A stretch of DNA of 64,000 nt. Source: Dendrosporobacter quercicolus. GTDB taxonomy: Bacteria; Bacillota; Negativicutes; DSM-1736; Dendrosporobacteraceae. A program made the translations under genes and the position numbers. The stretch lies in contig NZ_FNHB01000001.1 in assembly GCF_900104455.1 (NCBI RefSeq), positions 1 through 64,000 on the forward strand. The letters are read 5' to 3'. Below, in pieces: positions 24,405 through 33,310 of this stretch (position 1 is its first letter; each line of letters begins with the position of its first letter). The notes under the pieces are model-generated. The model ran no database searches and had not been told where the DNA came from. It saw nothing but the letters and a program-made list of their open reading frames with translations.

Positions 24405-25220
24405 ATGGATGCATACGAAAAAATCAATCAATTGTATGACTTGATTGAGCAGGGGACGGTAGCCGATTTACCGGGACCGTATAAAGTCGGCGTTGATCTT
24501 GGTACAGCTGATGTGGTTCTGGTGGTAACCGACAGTGATGGAAATCCGGTTGCCGGCAGCCTGCGCTGGGCGGAAGTGGTCAGGGACGGCCTGGTAGTTG
24601 ATTTTCGCGGAGCCACCGAGATTGTTGAGGAATTAAAAAAAGAGGTGGAGGAAAGAATGGGCGTAACCCTGGAGCAGGGCGCGACAGCCATACCGCCCGG
24701 TACCGTGGGACGCAACGCTTTGGCCTGCAGCCATGTCATTGCAGGAGCCGGTCTGGAGCCTGTTTGCCAGGTGGACGAGCCGGTTGCCGCCGCCAAGGCT
24801 TTGAAAATCAGCCATGGTATTGTCGTGGATATTGGCGGCGGTACTACCGGCATCGCTGTCTTAAAGAACGGGGAACTGGTATTTACTGCTGACGAGCCAA
24901 CCGGCGGCACCCATATATCCTTGGTGCTGGCCGGTGCTTACCGGATATCTTTTGCCGAAGCCGAGGCATTAAAGAAGGATTGTCAGAGTCATTGCAAAAT
25001 TATGCCGGTCATCCTGCCAGTCATTGAAAAGATGGCCACTGTTGTAAAAGATATGCTGGCCGGCCGCAATGAGTATCATGAGTATCCGGTTTACGTGGTG
25101 GGGGGCACTGCTTATTTGACTGGTTTTGGGGCGGAGTTCAGTAAAGCCTTCGGACGTCAGGTTCATGTACCGCCACATCCGCTGCTGGTTACCCCCCTGG
25201 GTATTGCCCTATTTGGCTGA
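24405..25220 (+). CDS. eutJ: EutJ, ethanolamine-utilisation chaperone-like ATPase
   Basis: A 271-residue actin/Hsp70-fold protein lacking the substrate-binding half. Visible are the phosphate-1 loop VGVDLGTADVVLVV, VDEPVAAAKAL, the phosphate-2 loop VVDIGGGTTGIAVL, the adenosine motif YVVGGTAYLTG and the ending HPLLVTPLGIALFG. This matches EutJ in length and order; its role in ethanolamine breakdown is thought to be chaperone-like for the lyase or microcompartment. No other eut gene is in the window. Its position beside cobamide lower-ligand genes is suggestive, since ethanolamine ammonia-lyase needs adenosylcobamide. A GAGGAAACC site precedes ATG 24405. Confidence 0.88.
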   Translation: MDAYEKINQLYDLIEQGTVADLPGPYKVGVDLGTADVVLVVTDSDGNPVAGSLRWAEVVRDGLVVDFRGATEIVEELKKEVEERMGVTLEQGATAIPPGTVGRNALACSHVIAGAGLEPVCQVDEPVAAAKALKISHGIVVDIGGGTTGIAVLKNGELVFTADEPTGGTHISLVLAGAYRISFAEAEALKKDCQSHCKIMPVILPVIEKMATVVKDMLAGRNEYHEYPVYVVGGTAYLTGFGAEFSKAFGRQVHVPPHPLLVTPLGIALFG

Positions 25221-25259
25221 TGGCGGCAATTGTTAAAAGAGTGGTAAAATAGGAAAGTC

Positions 25260-25294
25260 AATAAAAAAGCAATCCGGCGGGTTGCTTTTTTATT
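25260..25294 (+). terminator. Bidirectional rho-independent terminator after eutJ
   Basis: A 13-bp perfect stem AATAAAAAAGCAA / TTGCTTTTTTATT with a 9-nt loop. Confidence 0.88.
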
Positions 25295-25357
25295 GTTGAT
25301 TGCTTTGTATGCAATCAAGCTGCTAAACATATAATAAACCAGAAAGGAGTGAGTTAG

Positions 25358-26266
25358 ATGAAATTACTTTCGGTTGGATTAACTGATACAACGGATGAAG
25401 TCCGGGCAAAATTGCAGCTTGATTGCATAAAATTAACACAGGAAGGCTTTCGGGTCGCCATTGATGAAATAAATAAAGGGCATTATACCTTTCTTGGCTG
25501 TAATGTGATTGAGGGCGAATTATCATTTCGCAACTATGAGCGGATTAAGAACCTGTTAAAAAGTTATGTTGCGGCTATTTTAGCCGAAATCATTGTAGCC
25601 CATGAAGAAAAAAAGATAATCAGACGGATTGTCGAGCATAATTATCATTATTTTAGCGAAAACGAGCGCAGTATCATTTATCATAACGCCCTGAAGTTAT
25701 TGGAAGGCAGCAGCCTGCTGGAGCCGGCCTTTAATTACACGGCCAGGCGTGATTCTATCTTAGGGAAATTAGCGGACTATTTGGATACTCATCACGAGTT
25801 GGTTGTTGAGGGATTTATCAATTTCCGGCTGAAAGAGTACCGGGATAAATTAACTGATCTGGTGGATAAAGCGGTTGATGATTTTATGATGGAGGTTGAG
25901 CATCAGGAGTTTATCAGTGTGCTCCGTTATTTCGTCGATGTGCAGGAAACCAGAGTGGAAGAAGTGCATGTGGTTGTTGACAAGGGCGGAACTTACCGGG
26001 TGCTGGACTCGCACGGCAAGGCCGTGAACAGTCAATACCTGGAGAACTTTGCCGCACAAAGCAGCGGTCAGATTAACTATGAGGACTTGCTGATTACGGC
26101 GTTAATTACCATCGCTCCTTATAATATTATTCTGCACAATACCGGCGCTGCCCGGCGGAGCGATATTGTGGAAACCATCAAAAGCGTATTTGAAGGCCGG
26201 GTGATTGTATGCTCCGGGTGTGAATTATGTTTAGCAGGTATCCATATTGACAGTGTCGACAGATAA
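25358..26266 (+). CDS. ytxC: YtxC-like protein (sporulation-associated family)
   Basis: A 302-residue cytoplasmic protein. Charged, helical throughout, with the YtxC pattern of an N-terminal domain, an EGFINFRLKEYRDKL segment near residue 152, and a C-terminal region ending in GCELCLAGIHI. In Bacillus the homologue lies just upstream of a threonyl-tRNA synthetase gene, as here, and is tied to sporulation, though its molecular job is unknown. AGAAAGGAGTG precedes ATG 25358. Its last codons contain the -35 box of the thrS promoter. Confidence 0.85.
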   Translation: MKLLSVGLTDTTDEVRAKLQLDCIKLTQEGFRVAIDEINKGHYTFLGCNVIEGELSFRNYERIKNLLKSYVAAILAEIIVAHEEKKIIRRIVEHNYHYFSENERSIIYHNALKLLEGSSLLEPAFNYTARRDSILGKLADYLDTHHELVVEGFINFRLKEYRDKLTDLVDKAVDDFMMEVEHQEFISVLRYFVDVQETRVEEVHVVVDKGGTYRVLDSHGKAVNSQYLENFAAQSSGQINYEDLLITALITIAPYNIILHNTGAARRSDIVETIKSVFEGRVIVCSGCELCLAGIHIDSVDR

Positions 26267-26275
26267 CTATATAAT
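26247..26275 (+). promoter_or_regulatory. Consensus sigma-A promoter of thrS
   Basis: TTGACA (26247-26252), exactly 17 bases, TATAAT (26270-26275), both perfect. The -35 box is inside the end of ytxC. Confidence 0.9.
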
Positions 26276-26299
26276 AGATAAAAAATCATATAAGAAAAG

Positions 26300-26532
26300 T
26301 AATGATGAGGACATGACAACAGTTTTGCGCATCCAGAGAAAAAATGCCACAGGCTGCAAGCATTTTAAATGTAGCGGACTATTTGTTACCGCCTCTAAAC
26401 TGTCTGGTTGAACTTAGTAAGCCAGGCCGGGGTTATTCCCCCGTTAGCCAAATGAAGATGGGCCATTGGCCAATCAGGGTGGAACCGCGGGTTAGAACTC
26501 TCGTCCCTTAGTCAGGGACTGGAGTTTTTTTA
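26300..26532 (+). promoter_or_regulatory. T-box leader of thrS
   Basis: Typical T-box order: GATGAGGACATGACAACAG opening stem I, the distal AGAGA and GGCTG loop elements, the antiterminator block AGGGTGGAACCGCGG (26476-26490) and a terminator (26496-26532, ACTC...GTCCC/GGGAC...GAGT, T7). Uncharged tRNA-Thr binding should favour read-through. ACC at 26388-26390 is a candidate specifier codon, by position only. Confidence 0.92.
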
Positions 26533-26598
26533 TTTTCCGCTGACAGTGGTATCGTTGACAGCTTGGCTAGTGAATGGCAATTTGCAGGAGGGATAAAT

Positions 26599-28509
26599 AT
26601 GGAAAAGATTATCGTTACTCTGAAAGACGGCAGCAGCCGTGAAGTTGAGAAGAATACTACTCTTCAGGAGTTTGTCAAATCCCTAAGCCGCAGTTTGGCA
26701 AAAAGCGCTTTGGCGGCTAAGGTGGACGGAAAACTGGTGGATTTGCGTCTGCCGCTGGCTGCGGATGCGGCGGTGGAGTTTGTTACCTTTGAGGATGCTG
26801 AAGGCAAGGATGTTTTGCGGCATAGTGCTTCGCACGTTTTGGCCCAGGCGGTTAAACGGCTGTATCGTGATGTAAAGCTGGCGATTGGACCGGCAATTGT
26901 CAATGGCTTTTATTATGATTTTGATACTCCTAAGCCTTTCAGCAGTGAGGATTTAGCTAAGATTCAAGCCGAAATGGAGAAAATCATTCAGGAGAATCTT
27001 CCGATTGAACGGCTGGAGCTTACCCGGGACGCTGCAATTGAAAAATTTGAAGCCTTAGGCGAGGCCTATAAAGTTGAGTTAATCCGGGATTTACCGGCTG
27101 ACGTTACCATTTCTTTGTATCAGCAAGGAGAATTTAGTGATTTGTGCGCCGGACCCCATGTGGTTTCAACCGGGCGGGTTAAAGCGGTCAAACTGCAAAG
27201 TCTGGCCGGCGCTTATTGGCGCGGCGATGAAAAACGGAAAATGCTGCAGCGGATTTACGGCACCGCTTTTGAAAAAAAAGCTGAACTTGACGCCTATTTA
27301 ACGATGCTGGAGGAAGCGGCCAAACGCGATCATCGCAAATTAGGCCGGGAACTGGATTTGTTCAGCCTTCAGGAGGAAGGGCCAGGGTTTCCTTTTTTTC
27401 ATGCCAAAGGTATGATAATCCGCAATGAACTGGAAAACTTCTGGCGCAGGCTGCATGTGAAATATGGCTATCAGGAGATCAAGACCCCGATTATTCTTAC
27501 GCAGAAATTATGGCAGCAATCCGGTCACTGGGATCATTACCGCGAAAATATGTACTTTACTACCATTGATGATGAAGGCTATGCCGTTAAACCAATGAAC
27601 TGTCCGGGCGGTATACTGGTTTACCGTACGCAGCACCACAGTTACCGCGATTTTCCGCTGCGGACGGCCGAGCTAGGCTTGGTGCACCGTCATGAGCTGT
27701 CCGGGGCGCTGCACGGCCTAATGCGGGTGAGGAGTTTTACGCAGGATGACGCTCATATCTTTATGCTGTCTTCACAGATCAAGTCGGAAATTAACCGGGT
27801 GATTGATTTGTTTGATACGGTGTACAGTACCTTCGGCTTAAGCTATCATGCCGAGTTAAGCACTAAACCCGAAAAGGCCATGGGGTCTGATGAAATATGG
27901 GAAACTGCGACAAACGCCCTGCAGGAAGCGTTGGAGGAGCGCGGCATGGTCTATAAAATCAACGAAGGCGACGGCGCTTTCTACGGGCCTAAAATAGATT
28001 TTCATCTCAGGGATTCTATCGGCCGTACCTGGCAGTGCGGGACCATTCAGCTGGATATGATGCTGCCGGAGAAGTTTGATCTGACCTATGTGGGCGAAGA
28101 CGGTCAGAAACACCGCCCGGTCATGATACACCGGGTTGCTTACGGCAGCCTTGAACGCTTTATCGGAATCCTGATTGAGCATTATGCCGGGGCATTCCCG
28201 GTTTGGCTGGCGCCGGTGCAGGTAAAAATACTGCCGATTACTGACCGCCATATTGACTATGCCCAAAAAATAGCCGGTCAGATGTTTGACCGGGATATCC
28301 GGGTTGAAGTTGATGAGCGCAATGAAAAGATTGGCTATAAGATTCGCGAAGGACAACTGGAAAAAGTTCCGTATATTCTGGTCGTCGGCGACAAGGAAGC
28401 CGAGTCGGGCAATGTGGCGGTAAGGAAACGCGGTGAAGGAGATCTTGGGGCTAAACCGGTAGCTGCGTTTATTACTGAAGTTTTGACCCAAATTGTCGAA
28501 AAGTCTTAA
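26599..28509 (+). CDS. thrS: Threonine-tRNA ligase
   Basis: Charges tRNA-Thr. The 636-residue chain has the usual order: TGS domain (1-62, IIVTLKDGSSREVEK), N2 editing domain with HSASHVLAQAV (about 75) and the SDLCAGPHV block, the class II catalytic core (about 260-530) with motif 2 VHRHELSGALHGLMRVR and the zinc cysteine in PMNCPGG, and the C-terminal anticodon-binding domain (about 540-636). ATG 26599 has GGAGGG upstream; an in-frame ATG at 26563 would read through the untranslated leader. Regulation is by the T-box just before it. Confidence 0.98.
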   Translation: MEKIIVTLKDGSSREVEKNTTLQEFVKSLSRSLAKSALAAKVDGKLVDLRLPLAADAAVEFVTFEDAEGKDVLRHSASHVLAQAVKRLYRDVKLAIGPAIVNGFYYDFDTPKPFSSEDLAKIQAEMEKIIQENLPIERLELTRDAAIEKFEALGEAYKVELIRDLPADVTISLYQQGEFSDLCAGPHVVSTGRVKAVKLQSLAGAYWRGDEKRKMLQRIYGTAFEKKAELDAYLTMLEEAAKRDHRKLGRELDLFSLQEEGPGFPFFHAKGMIIRNELENFWRRLHVKYGYQEIKTPIILTQKLWQQSGHWDHYRENMYFTTIDDEGYAVKPMNCPGGILVYRTQHHSYRDFPLRTAELGLVHRHELSGALHGLMRVRSFTQDDAHIFMLSSQIKSEINRVIDLFDTVYSTFGLSYHAELSTKPEKAMGSDEIWETATNALQEALEERGMVYKINEGDGAFYGPKIDFHLRDSIGRTWQCGTIQLDMMLPEKFDLTYVGEDGQKHRPVMIHRVAYGSLERFIGILIEHYAGAFPVWLAPVQVKILPITDRHIDYAQKIAGQMFDRDIRVEVDERNEKIGYKIREGQLEKVPYILVVGDKEAESGNVAVRKRGEGDLGAKPVAAFITEVLTQIVEKS

Positions 28510-28516
28510 TCCTTGC

Positions 28517-28545
28517 TTGACTTTATTGGAATATGGTGCTAGTAT
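28517..28545 (+). promoter_or_regulatory. Promoter of infC-rpmI-rplT
   Basis: TTGACT (28517-28522), 17 bases, TAGTAT (28540-28545). It follows the thrS stop by eight nt. Confidence 0.75.
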
Positions 28546-28680
28546 TACATGGTAAGTCTTAATATTAAGTAGAAGCCATCCGCTTCTCACCTTTCAGCGC
28601 CTGTGCAGCTCGTAAGGTTGATAGTGACCATAGTCTGATTTTACTATTGGTGCGGGTGGCTTTTGTCACCCGCTTTTATT
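28546..28680 (+). promoter_or_regulatory. L20-type leader with attenuator
   Basis: A terminator GCGGGTG/CACCCGC (28652-28673) with T-rich tail sits 40 nt before infC. An upstream segment AAGCCATCCGC (28573-28583) can pair with GCGGGTGGCTT (28652-28662), which would break the terminator. This two-state layout is that of the Firmicute infC-rpmI-rplT leader, where L20 favours termination. Confidence 0.8.
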
Positions 28681-28715
28681 ATTTATAGCCCCAAATTTTC
28701 AGGAGGTGAGTCTCA

Positions 28716-29234
28716 ATTAGTAAAGAAAGTTTAAAAATCAATGAGGAAATTCGTGCAAGAGAGGTTCGTGTAACAAGTTCCACCGGTGAACAGCTAGGAA
28801 TTATGCCGACCAGGGAAGCCCTGCGTCTGGCGGCCGAGCAACAATTGGACCTGGTAGAAGTGGCGCCAATGGGGAAGCCCCCGGTTTGCCGGATTATGGA
28901 TTACGGGAAATTTAAATTCGAACAGCAAAAGCGCGATAAAGAGGCGAAGAAAAAGCAAAAAGTGGTAACTGTCAAAGAAGTAAAACTTCGTCCTAATATT
29001 GAAGATCACGATTTTAACGTCAAGCTGAAGAATGCTCTTAGGTTTATCGAAGATGGCGACAAGGTTAAAGTCACCATCATGTTTCGGGGCAGGGAGTTAT
29101 CCCATCCTGAATTAGGTAGACAGATATTAGTTAAAATGGCCAATGAACTCAAAAATCTGGTAACAGTTGAGCGTGAGCCAAAGCTTGAAGGTAAAAATAT
29201 GATAATGATCCTATCACCAAAGCCGCATAACTAA
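28716..29234 (+). CDS. infC: Translation initiation factor IF-3
   Basis: Binds the 30S subunit and checks start-codon choice. The 172-residue protein reads from ATT 28716: after the start, [18 protein letters not shown] is the canonical IF-3 N-terminus, then [18 protein letters not shown], the lysine-rich linker and the C-terminal domain ([15 protein letters not shown] ... [17 protein letters not shown]). AGGAGGTGAG ends six bases before it. The first ATG, at 28803, would cut off a third of the N-terminal domain. A rare ATT start is the known basis of infC self-control, since IF-3 itself rejects non-standard starts. Confidence 0.95.
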   Translation: MSKESLKINEEIRAREVRVTSSTGEQLGIMPTREALRLAAEQQLDLVEVAPMGKPPVCRIMDYGKFKFEQQKRDKEAKKKQKVVTVKEVKLRPNIEDHDFNVKLKNALRFIEDGDKVKVTIMFRGRELSHPELGRQILVKMANELKNLVTVEREPKLEGKNMIMILSPKPHN

Positions 29235-29248
29235 AGGAGGAACAAACA

Positions 29249-29446
29249 ATGCCGAAAATGAAAACCCGTAAAAGTGCTGCAAAACGTTTTAAAGCAACCG
29301 GTACCGGCGAATTCAAACGGGCCAAAGCGTTTAAAAAGCATATTCTTGAAAAAAAATCACCTGCCCGCAAACGCAACCTGCGTAAGGCCGCTCTTGTCAG
29401 CAAGTCTGATCATGAGCGTGTAGCAAGAATGCTTCCTTACGCCTAA
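29249..29446 (+). CDS. rpmI: Ribosomal protein L35
   Basis: A 65-residue basic protein of the large subunit: [19 protein letters not shown] start and [13 protein letters not shown] are typical L35. It is 14 nt after infC with AAAGGAGG and part of the infC-rpmI-rplT operon. Confidence 0.98.
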   Translation: MPKMKTRKSAAKRFKATGTGEFKRAKAFKKHILEKKSPARKRNLRKAALVSKSDHERVARMLPYA

Positions 29447-29479
29447 GAAACCACACATATTAATGAGGAGGTAACGAAC

Positions 29480-29836
29480 ATGCCAAGAGTTAAAAAAGGC
29501 GTGACTGCACATAGACGTCATAAAAAGATTTTAAAACTAGCCAAAGGGTATCGGGGTGCAAGGAGCAAGCAGTTTAAAAAAGCCAATGAAACTGTGATGA
29601 AGGCTCTGTACTATGCCCGCAGTGACCGGCGCGCCAAAAAAGGCGATTTTCGAAAATTATGGATTGCCCGGATTAATGCCGCAGCCCGTATTAACGGTAT
29701 TTCTTACAGTCAATTGATTAATGGCCTGAAGAAAGCCGGCGTAGAAGTTAACCGGAAGATGCTGGCTGATCTTGCTGTCAACGACAGTGCGGCTTTCGGC
29801 CAATTGGTCGCCACCGCAAAAGAGCAACTGCAATAA
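29480..29836 (+). CDS. rplT: Ribosomal protein L20
   Basis: A 118-residue 23S rRNA-binding assembly protein. [20 protein letters not shown] and the [11 protein letters not shown] ... [18 protein letters not shown] blocks are diagnostic. Last gene of the infC operon and the likely repressor of the leader at 28546-28680. GAGGAGG precedes ATG 29480. Confidence 0.98.
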   Translation: MPRVKKGVTAHRRHKKILKLAKGYRGARSKQFKKANETVMKALYYARSDRRAKKGDFRKLWIARINAAARINGISYSQLINGLKKAGVEVNRKMLADLAVNDSAAFGQLVATAKEQLQ

Positions 29837-29855
29837 ATTACTTAAGGTACTGATT

Positions 29856-29886
29856 AAGGATTTCGGCTGATAGCCGGAATCCTTTT
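29856..29886 (+). terminator. Terminator of the infC-rpmI-rplT operon
   Basis: AAGGATTTCGGCT pairs with AGCCGGAATCCTT (G-U allowed) and is followed by TTGT; T-run short. Confidence 0.75.
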
Positions 29887-30026
29887 GTAGTTTATTCAGA
29901 CCAGCGGGGAAATAATGTGAAAATTTGGTCAATATTTGCAGGGTTTTTTTTACAGTTTTAGAATATTATATAACAAACGGATTAAACTATGAAGAATAAA
30001 AACTTAACCCGAAGGAGGAGTTTCTC

Positions 30027-30881
30027 TTGGCCTTGGTAACCCTGCGAGAAGTACTTCAGGATGCCCGCAAGCGGAAATATGCAGTTGGCGGTTTTAATGT
30101 ATTTAACTTTGAGACTCTAGGCGCTGTTGTCGAAGTTGCGGAAGAACTGAAAACTCCCCTGGTTGTTGGAATTCCTGAGCGTTTGTTTAAGTTTGTTGAC
30201 GTTGATACCTTAAGTGCTGCAATGGTCCGGGTAGCAAAAAGAGCTCATGTTCCAATCGCTCTCCACTTAGATCATGGCTATACCCGGGACGGAATTATGA
30301 AAGCCATACACTGGGGCTTTACCTCTGTGATGTTTGACGGGTCCAGCCTGTCATTTGCGGACAATCTAAACCGAACAAAAGAAATTTGTCGAATAGCCCA
30401 TTCTCTTGGCGTATCAGTCGAAGGAGAATTGGGCTATATTGGTAGTTGCAGCAATATTGAAGCGATCAGTGACGAACATCTGGTGACGGCCGATGCGGCT
30501 GCTGAATTTGTTGACAGAACCGAGGTTGATGCGCTGGCAGTCGCTATCGGCAATCATCACGGCGCTTACCGCGGGAGGACCATGCTGAATTTTTCACGGT
30601 TGAACGAACTAAGCAGTACCATTGACATCCCGCTGGTTATGCACGGCGGCGCTAAACTGGCTGCGGCTGACTACCGCAATTCGATCAGTTCGGGCATTTC
30701 CAAGGTCAATATTGCCACAGACATGTCCTTGACGGCGGCTGAAAAATTAAAATCCGAGCTAAGCAAAAAGGCTACCTCAAATTATATACATCTCATGTCC
30801 GTTGTTAAGAAAGGCGTCAAAGATTCGGCGCGCAGTTATATGCTGAATTTTGACTGCATTTTAAAGGCTGCGGCAATGTAA
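30027..30881 (+). CDS. Class II fructose-bisphosphate aldolase family protein
   Basis: A zinc-dependent aldolase, probably acting on fructose- or tagatose-bisphosphate. The 284-residue chain shows YAVGGFNVFNFETL, HLDHGYTRDGIMKAI (zinc ligand and catalytic aspartate near residue 84), FDGSSLSFADN, VEGELGYIG, and a zinc histidine in PLVMHGGAKLAAADY; the usual GGSG is replaced by GGAK, a variation that affects the phosphate loop. The closing segment SKVNIATDM is standard. Start TTG 30027 follows CGAAGGAGGAG. It stands alone. The exact sugar cannot be told. Confidence 0.85.
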   Translation: MALVTLREVLQDARKRKYAVGGFNVFNFETLGAVVEVAEELKTPLVVGIPERLFKFVDVDTLSAAMVRVAKRAHVPIALHLDHGYTRDGIMKAIHWGFTSVMFDGSSLSFADNLNRTKEICRIAHSLGVSVEGELGYIGSCSNIEAISDEHLVTADAAAEFVDRTEVDALAVAIGNHHGAYRGRTMLNFSRLNELSSTIDIPLVMHGGAKLAAADYRNSISSGISKVNIATDMSLTAAEKLKSELSKKATSNYIHLMSVVKKGVKDSARSYMLNFDCILKAAAM

Positions 30882-30931
30882 CCATTTGGTTACGCTAACA
30901 GATATTTAGAACAGGAATAAATTTGCAAGGA

Positions 30932-31020
30932 TTTTTCCTGCCTGCGAGACGAAGGAGCCGTGCCAAGCGGATCTGTAAGGTGCGGGCAACGAAGCAGGAG
31001 GGAAAAGACTGCTAAGTTGC
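30932..31020. repeat. Dispersed structured repeat, copy B
   Basis: Same core CGAAGGAGCCG (30950-30960) as copy A. Flanking arms TTTTTCCTGCCTGC and GCAGGAGGGAAAA can pair, with bases different from those of copy A. No coding sequence is seen between 30882 and 31129. Confidence 0.5.
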
Positions 31021-31065
31021 CCTTGCTTTTAGGAACAGACGTACTTGATGCTGTATAGAACGTAA

Positions 31066-31110
31066 ACAAGCCCGGCTTTTACCTTACGGCTAAATGCTGG
31101 GCTTGTGTTT
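31066..31110. terminator. Bidirectional terminator between convergent genes
   Basis: ACAAGCCCGGC/GCTGGGCTTGT (one G-U), inner loop about 20 nt; short T-runs on both sides. Confidence 0.65.
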
Positions 31111-31129
31111 GTTGCATCAGGTATAATTA

Positions 31130-31621
31130 TTATTCTTTCAACCATCTGATGATCACGGTATTGCCGGTTACCCACCCTGATGTTCCGGGGCCATAGTATG
31201 TAAGACCGATTTGATTTGTAAAGAAATCGTTTGTGGTTGAGTTAACGTTTAGATCACTAAGTGCAATTTGGACAAGATCAATTCTATATAAACCGCTGTA
31301 AGTGGTTGACTCAATGGTATAGGGTAATTTTTTATTTTCACCTTCGACGATCAAATATGGATAGTTAAGGCCGGTTGATTGTATTTTAAGCTGTAGATAA
31401 GAAGTACTCGCCGGATAGGCCGGATAATATTCAACTGTTGTGTTTCGTGGTACTCTTGCGCCTGACAAATCAGGCATAGCCGTATCAAATTCATGAGTAT
31501 CCATTCCATCTGTTCTTACCGCGATGATCGATGCACTGGCGGCTGACGATGTACTGGGGATAATTGTTAAACAAAATAAAGCTACCAGCAAAACTACTAA
31601 GTAAAAATTTTTTATCGTCAT
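31130..31621 (-). CDS. Secreted beta-rich protein of unknown function
   Basis: A 163-residue exported protein. Residues 1-27 are a signal peptide (FYLVVLLVALFCLTIIP, cut after SSAA). The mature part alternates polar and aromatic residues in the manner of a small beta sandwich (TTVEYYPAYPASTSYLQLKI, YSGLYRIDLVQIAL). TTGTAATTCATATAACGGAGGCG precedes the ATG in part: GGAGGCG is the ribosome site. It is the only gene here on the minus strand and is convergent with the aldolase. I cannot assign a function. Confidence 0.7.
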   Translation of the reverse strand: MTIKNFYLVVLLVALFCLTIIPSTSSAASASIIAVRTDGMDTHEFDTAMPDLSGARVPRNTTVEYYPAYPASTSYLQLKIQSTGLNYPYLIVEGENKKLPYTIESTTYSGLYRIDLVQIALSDLNVNSTTNDFFTNQIGLTYYGPGTSGWVTGNTVIIRWLKE

Positions 31622-31837
31622 TTTACGCCTCCGTTATATGAATTACAAATGTTCCCTTTTTAGTGAATTATACTATTATGATGTGATTTTTACCATAAGC
31701 TAAATATGTAAAATTGTGTGGCGTCATTATTTTAGTAATGATTTCGGTGTCGATCGCAGAATACCGGGCCAGGCGCTGGATACCATTAACCGCTTGCGCA
31801 GGGCTGAGACAGTATCACTCAATTAACCTGAATAATA

Positions 31838-31867
31838 TTAGACAGAGGGAGCATCTGCCTTTATAAT
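31838..31867 (+). promoter_or_regulatory. Promoter of the potassium-uptake operon
   Basis: TTAGAC (31838-31843), 18 bases, TATAAT (31862-31867), about 35 nt before the trkH start. Confidence 0.6.
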
Positions 31868-31901
31868 AATGCATGTACTTTATTTTACTGGAGTGGAAAT
31901 T

Positions 31902-33263
31902 TTGGAACAAAAGTCTGAAGCGGCTAATTTACTGGATGTTACCCGCTGGAAACTGACGCCATATCAAGTTCTTAGCCTGAGCTTTGCCGGCTTAATCCTG
32001 GCAGGCGCATTTCTGCTCATGATGCCGCTGGCCTCGGCTACCGGTCAAAGCCTGAGTTTTGTCGATGCTTTATTTACATCAACTTCAGCGGTGTGCGTGA
32101 CCGGTCTGTCAATTGTTGATACGGGTGCTTATTTCTCACGCTTTGGTCAAATTGTGTTGATTTTGTTAATTCAGGCCGGCGGACTGGGCATTATGACCAT
32201 GGCGACCCTGATGGCTTTATTAATGCGTAAAAAAATTCAATTGCGGGAACGCCTGGTTATGCAGGAGGCGCTCAATCAACTGACTTTTGCCGGGATCGTC
32301 AGGCTGACCAAGTATGTGATACAGGTTACGCTGGCGATTGAATTTACCGGCGGTACCATTCTGGCGGTCCGATGGTATCCGGAGTATGGTTTAGAGGGCA
32401 TTTATTTTGGTTACTGGCATGCCATTTCCTCTTTCTGTAACGCCGGCTTTGACTTGTTCGGCGGATATCAGGGGCTGACCGGTCATGTTGAGGATGTTAC
32501 CGTCAATCTGTCTGTCAGTGTAATGGTTATTCTGGGCGGGATTGGTTTTGCAGTGCTGGCCGATTTATGGGAGAATAAAAAGTTTGCTGCGTGTTCACTG
32601 CATACCAAAGTAGTATTGGCGACCTCCGGATTTTTGATTGCTTTTGGAGCAATCGTTGTATTTTTGCTGGAATACGATAATCCTAATACCCTGGGAGCGT
32701 TATCGCTCAAAGGCAAGCTGCTTGGCAGTTATTTTCAGGCTGTTACGCCGCGCAGTGCGGGCTATCATACTTTGAATATTGCCGATTTGCAGAGAGCGAC
32801 GCAGTTTTTTTTGATTATTTTGATGTTTATAGGCGCTTCACCGGCTTCGACGGGCGGCGGCGTTAAGACGACTACGTTTGCCGTGCTAAGCGCAGCTATT
32901 TGGGCCTTGATCAGAGGGAAGAATGATGCTGAGCTGTTTCAACGCCGGATTTCCCAAAATATTATCTATAAGTCCTTTGCCGTAGTGTTTATTGCCGCCG
33001 CCCTGGTTATTTTTGTCACGATGATGCTCAGCGTCAGTGAAGATCTGCCTTTTCTGGCTATTCTGTTTGAAGTGGTATCGGCTTTTGGCACGGTTGGTTT
33101 AAGTATGGGCATTACCGCTTCATTAAGTGACTGGGGCAAGGTGTTGATCGCAATCACCATGTTTGCCGGCAGGGTGGGGCCGGTCACCCTGGCGCTGGCA
33201 TTGGCGCTGCGAACGAAAAAGTCGCCTGTTCAGTATCCGGAGGGCAAGATAACAATAGGCTAG
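31902..33263 (+). CDS. trkH: Potassium uptake membrane subunit (TrkH/KtrB family)
   Basis: Ion-conducting subunit of a Trk/Ktr system. The 453-residue protein has four M1-P-M2 repeats; the first filter segment is STSAVCVTGLSIVDTG, the second ISSFCNAGFDLFGG, the third VTPRSAGYHTLNI, the fourth SAFGTVGLSMGI, each with the filter glycine. TTG 31902 is used because TGGAGTGG lies eight bases before it; a longer frame from ATG 31869 has no site. The next gene encodes its regulatory RCK subunit, separated by a few dozen bases. Whether to call it trkH or ktrB is a matter of naming. Confidence 0.93.
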   Translation: MEQKSEAANLLDVTRWKLTPYQVLSLSFAGLILAGAFLLMMPLASATGQSLSFVDALFTSTSAVCVTGLSIVDTGAYFSRFGQIVLILLIQAGGLGIMTMATLMALLMRKKIQLRERLVMQEALNQLTFAGIVRLTKYVIQVTLAIEFTGGTILAVRWYPEYGLEGIYFGYWHAISSFCNAGFDLFGGYQGLTGHVEDVTVNLSVSVMVILGGIGFAVLADLWENKKFAACSLHTKVVLATSGFLIAFGAIVVFLLEYDNPNTLGALSLKGKLLGSYFQAVTPRSAGYHTLNIADLQRATQFFLIILMFIGASPASTGGGVKTTTFAVLSAAIWALIRGKNDAELFQRRISQNIIYKSFAVVFIAAALVIFVTMMLSVSEDLPFLAILFEVVSAFGTVGLSMGITASLSDWGKVLIAITMFAGRVGPVTLALALALRTKKSPVQYPEGKITIG

Positions 33264-33310
33264 TGGAAAATAAGGAAGTTGAGATAGGTGAACAGCAGGA
33301 GGGGGAACTT

